DNA of 6,626 nt from Bergeyella zoohelcum. Lineage in GTDB: Bacteria; Bacteroidota; Bacteroidia; Flavobacteriales; Weeksellaceae. Below are positions 1 to 4,847 of the stretch, in pieces. The notes under the pieces were generated by a model that made no database searches, was not told the DNA's origin, and was given only the letters and a program-made list of their open reading frames with translations. The DNA lies in assembly GCA_030523905.1 (NCBI GenBank), contig JAUNHO010000058.1, positions 1-6,626 of the forward strand, written 5' to 3'. Positions within the stretch are counted from its first letter, which is position 1; every line of letters begins with the position of its first letter. The translations under genes were made by a program, and so were the position numbers.

Positions 1-198
1 AACGCCTTCCAAATAAGGTTCCGTAGCGGTTTCTATGTCATAAAGCTCCATATTGTCTGAAGCATTAAGGAATAATTCTGGCCCTTTATCTGCTCCTTTA
101 CCCCAAGTAGAAGTCCCATCATAAGGCACGGTAACGAGCATTACTTTTGAGTTTTCTAGCGTTGCATTTTCCTCAGGAATACCTGCGTATGTTCTCAT
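1..198 (-). CDS. speB: Agmatinase, N-terminal fragment (cut by window edge)
   Basis: Reading the reverse strand from the ATG at 198-196 gives 66 open codons that run off the left edge. The peptide begins MRTYAGIPEENATLENSKV and continues with VPYDGTSTWGKGADKGP, then an LFLNASDNMELYD segment. The VPYDGT-x-GxGxxxGP pattern is the conserved N-terminal signature of the ureohydrolase superfamily (agmatinase/arginase/formiminoglutamase), and the flavobacterial agmatinase type fits best from memory. Agmatinase hydrolyses agmatine to putrescine and urea in the cytoplasm, in the arginine decarboxylase route to polyamines. The Mn-binding His/Asp residues would lie beyond the edge, so catalytic competence cannot be checked. 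The gene follows the M64 peptidase gene on the same strand after a 57-bp gap that contains its own promoter box. Another ureohydrolase substrate is possible, but the family is secure. Confidence 0.9.
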   Translation of the reverse strand, partial: MRTYAGIPEENATLENSKVMLVTVPYDGTSTWGKGADKGPELFLNASDNMELYDIETATEPYLEGV

Positions 199-232
199 AT
201 TTTTTATTTATAAATGATTAAAATTCAGTGTG

Positions 233-240
233 CAAATATA
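233..240 (-). promoter_or_regulatory. Bacteroidota -7 promoter box for the agmatinase gene
   Basis: The reverse strand reads TATATTTG, an exact match to the TAnnTTTG -7 consensus recognised by the primary sigma factor of Bacteroidota. It lies after the M64 stop codon and about 35 nt before the agmatinase ATG, which implies a leader of roughly 25-30 nt, AT-rich and without a Shine-Dalgarno sequence. I see no clear -33 TTG at the expected spacing. No hairpin terminator separates the M64 gene from it, so read-through from M64 is also possible. Confidence 0.6.
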
Positions 241-255
241 ATAAAATCATTCCAT

Positions 256-1533
256 TTACCTAGTATAAAACTCTATTACATCGGCTATGGTTCGGCTACA
301 AACAGGGCAGAAACCATCAGGGGTGTTAGATTTCATTCGGCAGTCTTGCACTGGGCTATAAATCCCTTTTGCGGAATATCCCCCACCCTCAAAAACACCT
401 ACTTCTTTCTCATATTTCGGTGTGCGTGGCGTAGGAATTGGCGTTTTTTTCTTTACCAAATCTTTCCATTTAGCATCAAAATTTACCATTGTTGTAATGT
501 TTTGTTCCCAAGGTTCTAATTTCAAATTATAATAACTATCCGTAGCCACCTCGCTAGTATAATATTCATCTGCTAAACCTACAAAACCGTGTCCAAACTC
601 ATGCACGAAAACCTTATCTGATAACTTATCATCTGCTGATACTAAATTAATTACATTATAAAATCCACCACCACCATATCTATCGGTATTCACCAAAACA
701 TAAATCTGGTCATATGGTACATTAGCGGCTATATCTGCCAATTTGAAACTTGAAGTTGTGGTTAAATACCTTTCCACACCGAAGGTATAAAAACGAGAAT
801 CTAAAATGGTATTTTTATAAATATTCTCTCCTGGAACATCAGTTCCTGACTCTTCCGATGGGCTTTCTATGGCATAAATATTAAATTTATTCTTGAACTC
901 CGAAAACGGCGGAATGCTAAACATATACTCTGATAACCTACGGGCATCTGCACGGAATTTTGCCATTTCTTCCTTGGTATATCCTTCTGCAATTATCGCA
1001 ATATCAACCATTTGGCTAGGTTTTCCGTTCTTGTAAATTTCGCTCACGGCATATTGCTTTGCAGGTTCTTTTAGGATATTATAATCGGTAGGATTGATGT
1101 TTTGGCTGAAAATCGTTTTGAATTTTCCGTCCGCTCCCCTATCTTGGATTTCAAAAATAATTTCTGCTTTTGGGAACGGCATTTGCACCGAATTTTCAAA
1201 GGCTTTCGTTACTTTTTTCGCCTCATCGGTCGCTTGCCATTCATCAAAAATAGGGCTAAAACCTTTGGAGAAAATCGTTTTTCCTGTTTTAGCATCTTTT
1301 ACAAGGACATTATAATTCCCATACTGGGGATAAATCAGTTGGCTAGAAGTACCACCACCAAAGTGTTCATCTCGTTTCATACGATGGATAGAAACACTTT
1401 TATCAGTTGAATTTCCGTAAAAAAGAAAATCCACACGGAGGCTTCCTTTTTCATAGAAATCATCAAAATTAATACTTTGTGCCAATCCTAACTGGACTAC
1501 CAAAACGAATAAAATAATGGATAAAATTTTCAT
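256..1533 (-). CDS. Secreted M64 family (IgA-peptidase type) zinc metallopeptidase
   Basis: A 425-residue exported metallopeptidase. The frame stays open upstream to a TTG at 1554, but the ATG at 1533 is preferred because it places a standard signal peptide at the very N-terminus (MKILSIILFVLVVQLGLA, predicted cleavage after Ala18, leaving Gln at +1). Residues about 20-130 fit the beta-rich M64 N-terminal domain. The catalytic domain starts near residue 176 (VDIAIIAEGYT, a typical M64 strand). The zinc site is HEFGH at 311-315 (two His ligands and the general-base Glu), followed by GLADEYY, whose acidic pair D322/E323 probably supplies the third ligand. Cysteines 398, 409 and 412 (CRMKS and CPVC) are a conserved-looking C-terminal cluster. 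The founding M64 enzyme cleaves IgA, but most Bacteroidota members have no known substrate, so IgA cleavage should not be assumed. The protein ends in IEFYTR with no C-terminal sorting domain, so release to the periplasm or outside is unresolved. No clear promoter was found upstream. Confidence 0.9.
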   Translation of the reverse strand: MKILSIILFVLVVQLGLAQSINFDDFYEKGSLRVDFLFYGNSTDKSVSIHRMKRDEHFGGGTSSQLIYPQYGNYNVLVKDAKTGKTIFSKGFSPIFDEWQATDEAKKVTKAFENSVQMPFPKAEIIFEIQDRGADGKFKTIFSQNINPTDYNILKEPAKQYAVSEIYKNGKPSQMVDIAIIAEGYTKEEMAKFRADARRLSEYMFSIPPFSEFKNKFNIYAIESPSEESGTDVPGENIYKNTILDSRFYTFGVERYLTTTSSFKLADIAANVPYDQIYVLVNTDRYGGGGFYNVINLVSADDKLSDKVFVHEFGHGFVGLADEYYTSEVATDSYYNLKLEPWEQNITTMVNFDAKWKDLVKKKTPIPTPRTPKYEKEVGVFEGGGYSAKGIYSPVQDCRMKSNTPDGFCPVCSRTIADVIEFYTR

Positions 1534-1597
1534 ATCAGAATGATTAAATAACAATTTCTTAAATCTTAATTTCTAAATAAAAACATTTTCATCTTTC

Positions 1598-1623
1598 GTT
1601 CTTTTGTCTTAACACAAAAGAAC
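1598..1623. repeat. Perfect 10-bp hairpin with 6-nt loop
   Basis: Left arm 1598-1607 (GTTCTTTTGT) is the exact reverse complement of right arm 1614-1623 (ACAAAAGAAC), with loop CTTAAC at 1608-1613. The motif CTTTTGTCTT-ACAAAAG followed by CAAAAAGTCAAGG resembles, from memory, a dispersed intergenic repeat seen many times in Chryseobacterium-type genomes. That recollection was not checked. Neither side has a clean T-run at the stem base, so it is a poor intrinsic terminator. It sits just outside the long inverted repeat at 1635-1773 and may be the edge of the same element. Confidence 0.75.
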
Positions 1624-1634
1624 CAAAAAGTCAA

Positions 1635-1773
1635 GGCTTGGAAACTTTGGCTAAAAATTTAGTCACTTTTCTAAAAGCCTTAAAACTTGCTCCGCCTATG
1701 ACTTCGCTTCAAACAATAAGGCTTTTTTAACGAAAAGTTCTTAAATTTTCTTTACGCCGCCGTTTCCTATGCC
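1635..1773. repeat. Long imperfect inverted repeat, probable dispersed REP/MITE-like element
   Basis: The 139 bp fold back on themselves in ordered, nested segments: 1635-1637 with 1771-1773; 1640-1645 (GGAAAC) with 1762-1767 (GTTTCC); 1649-1651 with 1756-1758; 1654-1662 with 1740-1749 (one bulged T); 1665-1671 (ACTTTTC) with 1732-1738; and 1673-1682 (AAAAGCCTTA) with 1717-1726 (TAAGGCTTTT). This gives about 38 pairs around a 34-nt loop at 1683-1716 that carries the GC-richer string CTCCGCCTATGACTTCGC. It lies upstream of the argS -7 box, so it is not expected in the argS mRNA. No transposase, target-site duplication or ORF is visible. Alternatives are a non-autonomous mobile repeat, a REP-like sequence or an unrecognised small structured RNA. 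Confidence 0.6.
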
Positions 1774-1865
1774 ATTTCGGATAAAAATTAAAAAAACAAT
1801 TTACAATAGATGACAAAAATAGGCTTTTTATTTGAAGAGAGCAAAATGAAAAAATCTAAAATCTG

Positions 1866-1873
1866 TATATTTG
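1866..1873 (+). promoter_or_regulatory. Bacteroidota -7 promoter box for argS
   Basis: TATATTTG matches TAnnTTTG exactly and is followed by C. Its end lies 16 nt before the argS ATG, so the 5' leader would be only about 10-12 nt, which leaves no room for a T-box or riboswitch. No TTG is present at 17-23 nt upstream. The nearest, at 1832-1834, is too far away. Confidence 0.65.
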
Positions 1874-1889
1874 CACAGAATTTGAAATT

Positions 1890-3647
1890 ATGAATATAAA
1901 AGATATTATAGAACATAAAGCCACCGAAATCATCACTTCTCTTTATGAAATGGGTGGTATGACGCTGGAAGTTCAGCAAACGAAACCAGAATTTGAGGGC
2001 GATTTTACGCTTGTAACCTTTCCTTTGGTGAAACAATTAAAGAAAAGTCCTGATGCCATCGGTAGCGAACTTGGGGTGGCTTTTGTAGAGCAAACCGATT
2101 TTGTGGAAAATTTCAATGTGGTGAAAGGCTTCCTTAATCTCTCCATTAAAAATGAATTTTTCGTAAAAAATCTTCAATCATTAGAAGAAAATTTTAACAA
2201 AATAGAAAAGAAAAACCAAAGCGTAATGGTAGAATATTCTTCACCGAATACGAATAAACCACTGCACTTGGGGCATATCAGAAATAATCTTTTAGGATTT
2301 TCCGTTTCACAAATCCTTAAAGAAGCAGGGTATGATGTGATAAAAACGCAAATCATCAACGATAGAGGTATTCATATTTGCAAATCTATGCTCGCTTGGC
2401 AAGAATTTGGAAATAACGAAACGCCCGAAACTCACAATATAAAAGGTGATAAACTGGTGGGCAACTACTATGTGGAATTTGACAAACGCTACAAAAACGA
2501 AATTACCGACCTCACCGCACAAGGCACCGATGAAGAAACCGCAAAAAAACAAGCACCTTCCATCAAAAAAGCACAAGAAATGCTACTAAAATGGGAGCAA
2601 GGCGACCAGACCACCCATAACCTTTGGAAAATGATGAACCAATGGGTTTATGCAGGTTTCGCACAGACTTACAAGCGTTTGGGTGTAGATTTTGACCAAG
2701 TTCAGTACGAAAGTAACACCTATCTTCTCGGTAAAGATTTGGTACAAGAGGGGCTAGATAAACAGATTTTTTACCAAAAAGAAGACGGCTCTGTATGGGT
2801 AGATTTGGCAGATGAAGGGCTAGACCAGAAACTCCTTCTCCGTTCCGATGGTACTTCCGTCTATATGACGCAAGATTTGGGAACTGCCGTGGAGCGTTTC
2901 AAGGAAAATAATATCCAAAAACTCATCTATACCGTTGGGAATGAGCAAGATTATCATTTCCAAGTTTTATTCAAAATATTGAAAAAACTCGGTTACAGCT
3001 GGGCAGATCAACTCTACCATCTCTCCTACGGAATGGTAGAACTCCCGAACGGAAAAATGAAATCCCGCGAAGGAACCGTAGTAGATGCAGACGACCTAAT
3101 GCAAGAGATGTACCTGACTGCCAAAGAAAAAGCACAGGAACTGGGCAAACTGGAAAACCTTTCGGAAGAAGAAAAAGAACAATCTTACGAAACCGTTGGA
3201 ATGGGGGCTTTGAAGTACTTTATCCTAAAAGTAGATCCGAAGAAAAAAATCCTTTTCAACCCAGCGGAAAGTATTGATTTTAATGGAAATACAGGTCCTT
3301 TCATTCAATACACCTATGCTAGAATCCAGTCGCTACTGGGCAAAGCAGGAAACCACGGCAATGTAGAAAACCAAAACACACTGAACGAATACGAAAAGCA
3401 GCTCATCATACAGCTTTCTATATATAAGGAAGTGGTGGAGAAAGCAGCGGAAACTCTCAGCCCTGCCCAAGTTGCCAATTTCGTATATGATTTGGTAAAA
3501 ACCTATAATTCATTCTATCAAAACAACCCAATCCTAAACGAAGAAGATAGCGTGAAGAACTTCCGTTTGAAACTTTCCGAACTTACGGGAAGTACCATCA
3601 AAAGGGCGTTGTCTCTACTAGGCATTGGCACAGTGGATAGAATGTAA
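1890..3647 (+). CDS. argS: Arginyl-tRNA synthetase
   Basis: Complete 585-residue class Ia aminoacyl-tRNA synthetase that attaches arginine to tRNA-Arg using ATP, in the cytoplasm. Residues 1-110 match the ArgRS-specific N-terminal (Add-1) tRNA-binding domain, including FEGDFTLVTFPL. The HIGH signature appears as HLGH at 126-129 within EYSSPNTNKPLHLGHIRNN. The KMSKS-equivalent loop is KMKSREG at 389-395, followed by VVDADDL. The Rossmann catalytic core ends near residue 460. The DALR anticodon-binding helical domain runs from NTGPFIQYTYARIQSLL (467-483) to the usual short hydrophobic ArgRS C-terminus (LLGIGTVDRM). Length and motif order are normal and I see no damage. The ATG at 1890 follows a -7 box closely and has no Shine-Dalgarno sequence. 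Translation ends in tandem stops, TAA then in-frame TGA (3645-3650). A hairpin in the downstream repeat array may terminate the transcript. Confidence 0.97.
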   Translation: MNIKDIIEHKATEIITSLYEMGGMTLEVQQTKPEFEGDFTLVTFPLVKQLKKSPDAIGSELGVAFVEQTDFVENFNVVKGFLNLSIKNEFFVKNLQSLEENFNKIEKKNQSVMVEYSSPNTNKPLHLGHIRNNLLGFSVSQILKEAGYDVIKTQIINDRGIHICKSMLAWQEFGNNETPETHNIKGDKLVGNYYVEFDKRYKNEITDLTAQGTDEETAKKQAPSIKKAQEMLLKWEQGDQTTHNLWKMMNQWVYAGFAQTYKRLGVDFDQVQYESNTYLLGKDLVQEGLDKQIFYQKEDGSVWVDLADEGLDQKLLLRSDGTSVYMTQDLGTAVERFKENNIQKLIYTVGNEQDYHFQVLFKILKKLGYSWADQLYHLSYGMVELPNGKMKSREGTVVDADDLMQEMYLTAKEKAQELGKLENLSEEEKEQSYETVGMGALKYFILKVDPKKKILFNPAESIDFNGNTGPFIQYTYARIQSLLGKAGNHGNVENQNTLNEYEKQLIIQLSIYKEVVEKAAETLSPAQVANFVYDLVKTYNSFYQNNPILNEEDSVKNFRLKLSELTGSTIKRALSLLGIGTVDRM

Positions 3648-3659
3648 TGAGCCACTAAA

Positions 3660-3781
3660 AATCCGATGGGCATCGCTTTTAATCCGATGCTCACAAATTT
3701 CCAAACCGATGCTCACAAAAATAAATCCGAAGGGCATCGGTTTTCAAACTTATAGGCACAAAATTTAATCCGTATCGTCAA
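3660..3781. repeat. Degenerate tandem array, about six 21-22 bp units
   Basis: Units start at 3660, 3681, 3703, 3724, 3746 and 3767, with spacings of 21, 22, 21, 22 and 21. Units 1 and 4 carry ATCCGAtGGGCATCG, with A for the lower-case t in unit 4. Units 2 and 3 carry CCGATGCTCACAAA. Unit 5 (3746-3763) is a decayed relative of unit 3, sharing 13 of 18 positions by eye. Unit 6 is partial (AATCCGTATCG) and runs into the GH25 start codon. The GCATCGG half of one unit type is complementary to the CCGATGC half of the other, so units pair: 3668-3675 with 3685-3692 (one G-T), and 3703-3712 with 3734-3743 (10 perfect pairs). It is not coding and not CRISPR, because there are no spacers. Function unknown. 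Confidence 0.75.
3703..3744 (+). terminator. Possible intrinsic terminator after argS
   Basis: AAACCGATGC at 3703-3712 pairs perfectly with GCATCGGTTT at 3734-3743, leaving a 21-nt loop. The right arm ends in a short TTTT run (3741-3744). The loop is long and the T-run short, so this is a moderate candidate. Part of the GH25 expression could come from read-through, since no convincing promoter is visible between here and the GH25 ATG. Confidence 0.4.
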
Positions 3782-4657
3782 ATGAAAAAAAAGAGAAGCA
3801 CCAAAAGAAATACTACACGCAAAAGGCATCAAAAAAGGAAAAGCCATTGGCTATTTCGCCGCTGGACTCTGCTCCTTATTTTGGTAATCTCTCTTTTAGG
3901 CACTGGCTATTATCTTAAAGAAAAAATAGCCTTTTACTACGCGATGTACTTCACCAGATATGAGCATAAATCTCTGAAAAACAATGCTTACGAATCCAAA
4001 AGAATCCGAAGAATCATCAGTGAAAATACGGATAAAACCTTCGGAATAGACATTTCTCATTACCAAAACCCAGAGGATATACAATGGGATTCGCTCTCTA
4101 TTGCCAATAAAAGTGTCCCAATAAAATTCGTTGTACTACGAGCAACGATGGGTAAAAACAGCAAAGACCGACATTTCAAAAAATACTGGGCAAAGGCAAA
4201 AAAGCACAACTTGATACGGGGTGCATATCATTTTTATCGCCCAAATGAAGACCCTGTAAAACAGGCCAATAACTTCCTTGAAAGTGTAAAACTGGAAAGC
4301 GGCGACCTAGTTCCCGTGCTGGATATTGAAAAAAAATCAAGTAAATATTCTAGAAAAGAACTCATAGAAAACCTAAAAACTTGGCTAAAAATAGTAGAGG
4401 AAAACTATGGGCAGAAGCCTATTATCTATACCTATTATTATTACCATAGAGATGTTTTACAAGATGAGCTGGATGGCTATCCGCTTTGGTTGGCCAATTA
4501 TAATGATGTCTCTACGCCTTCACCAAATAGCAACTGGGATTTTTGGCAATTCACAGAAAACGGCATCGTAGAAGGCATTAATACGAAAGTAGATGTGAAT
4601 ATTTTCAACGGAAATACATCTGATTTGAAAGACCTTACCATACAAAAAGACAAATAA
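3782..4657 (+). CDS. Membrane-anchored GH25 lysozyme (muramidase)
   Basis: A 291-residue protein. Residues 1-28 are extremely basic (KKKR, RKRHQKRK, RR), followed by one hydrophobic segment at about 29-45 (WTLLLILVISLLGTGYYL). This is a signal anchor that should keep the N-terminus in the cytoplasm and the rest in the periplasm, since no cleavage site is obvious. The GH25 barrel runs from about residue 86 to 277. It opens with TFGIDISHYQ (D90), continues with VVLRATMG and GAYHFYRP (147-154), has the catalytic DIE motif at 181-183 (D181, E183), then PLWLANY (234-240), WDFWQFT (252-258), and closes with VDVNIFNG (270-277), typical of GH25. Family members hydrolyse the N-acetylmuramic acid to N-acetylglucosamine bond in peptidoglycan, so wall remodelling or attack on other bacteria are plausible roles. 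The ATG at 3782 is the only start that includes the basic leader. No Shine-Dalgarno or clear promoter is seen. It lies 134 bp after argS on the same strand, separated by a repeat array. Confidence 0.92.
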   Translation: MKKKRSTKRNTTRKRHQKRKSHWLFRRWTLLLILVISLLGTGYYLKEKIAFYYAMYFTRYEHKSLKNNAYESKRIRRIISENTDKTFGIDISHYQNPEDIQWDSLSIANKSVPIKFVVLRATMGKNSKDRHFKKYWAKAKKHNLIRGAYHFYRPNEDPVKQANNFLESVKLESGDLVPVLDIEKKSSKYSRKELIENLKTWLKIVEENYGQKPIIYTYYYYHRDVLQDELDGYPLWLANYNDVSTPSPNSNWDFWQFTENGIVEGINTKVDVNIFNGNTSDLKDLTIQKDK

Positions 4658-4671
4658 CTGATTTTTATCAG
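4658..4671 (+). other. Small hairpin directly after the GH25 stop codon
   Basis: CTGAT at 4658-4662 pairs with ATCAG at 4667-4671 across a TTTT loop. It begins at the first base after the TAA. It lacks a following T-tract, so it is more likely an mRNA 3'-end stabilising stem or coincidence than a terminator. Confidence 0.3.
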
Positions 4672-4682
4672 CTTATCAATAC

Positions 4683-4704
4683 CCTACTTTTTTAGTAGGA
4701 TTTT
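4683..4704 (+). terminator. Intrinsic terminator after the GH25 gene
   Basis: CCTACT at 4683-4688 pairs with AGTAGG at 4694-4699 across a five-T loop, followed by ATTTT. This compact stem plus T-run, 26 nt after the stop codon, fits a factor-independent terminator. It implies that the downstream protease gene has its own promoter. Confidence 0.6.
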
Positions 4705-4788
4705 AACCAAAATCAATAATATTTCCCCACTAAAAGCAATATAAAGACCTATATATCAAATTAAAACCGAATCTATTTAATTATTTTT

Positions 4789-4822
4789 TTGCTTATCCAT
4801 TAGAATATTTTTTGTAATATCG
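4789..4822 (+). promoter_or_regulatory. Candidate promoter of the S8 protease gene
   Basis: A TTG at 4789-4791, ending a T-run, could be the -33 element. Two imperfect -7 candidates follow: TATTTTTTG at 4806-4814 (one base too long for TAnnTTTG) and TAATATCG at 4815-4822 (two mismatches, but a 23-nt spacing from the TTG). Neither is perfect, so the exact box is uncertain. The terminator at 4683-4704 makes a promoter in this gap likely. The leader before the ATG is A-rich with no Shine-Dalgarno sequence. Confidence 0.35.
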
Positions 4823-4847
4823 CGGGTCTAAAAATAATAATAGAAAA

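Larger units (their letters stand above)
1534..1889. other. Divergent intergenic region, M64 / argS
   Basis: This 356-bp gap lies between two divergently transcribed genes and contains no credible coding sequence. It holds a short perfect hairpin (1598-1623), a long folded repeat (about 1635-1773) and the argS -7 box (1866-1873). The stretch 1534-1597 should contain the M64 promoter and leader, but I find no good TAnnTTTG match there on the minus strand. The stretch 1774-1860 is AT-rich and shows nothing I can name. Confidence 0.7.

Noticed and set aside
214..519. Plus-strand open frame of about 100 codons
   Set aside because: It lies antisense to the M64 gene's 3' end, has no recognisable protein motifs and no promoter, and the opposing frame carries clear family motifs.
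1094..1410. Two overlapping plus-strand open frames
   Set aside because: Both are antisense shadows of the M64 coding sequence, with low-complexity translations rich in Phe, Ile and Arg.
1534..1554. N-terminal extension of the M64 protein from an upstream TTG
   Set aside because: The extension would put polar residues in front of a signal peptide that is complete from the ATG at 1533, and no initiation signal supports it.
1598..1773. Insertion sequence with a transposase gene
   Set aside because: No open frame of meaningful length lies inside, and I could not identify a target-site duplication. At most it is a non-autonomous element.
1866..1889. T-box or other leader riboswitch for argS
   Set aside because: The perfect -7 box leaves a leader of only about 10-12 nt, too short for any structured regulator, and T-boxes are mainly found in Gram-positive bacteria.
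1788..2036. Minus-strand open frame spanning the argS promoter and 5' end
   Set aside because: Its translation is Phe/Lys/Ile-rich without motifs and it overlaps the highly conserved argS N-terminus in antisense.
3660..3781. CRISPR array
   Set aside because: The units are contiguous 21-22 bp repeats with no unique spacers, the copies are degenerate, and no cas gene is nearby.
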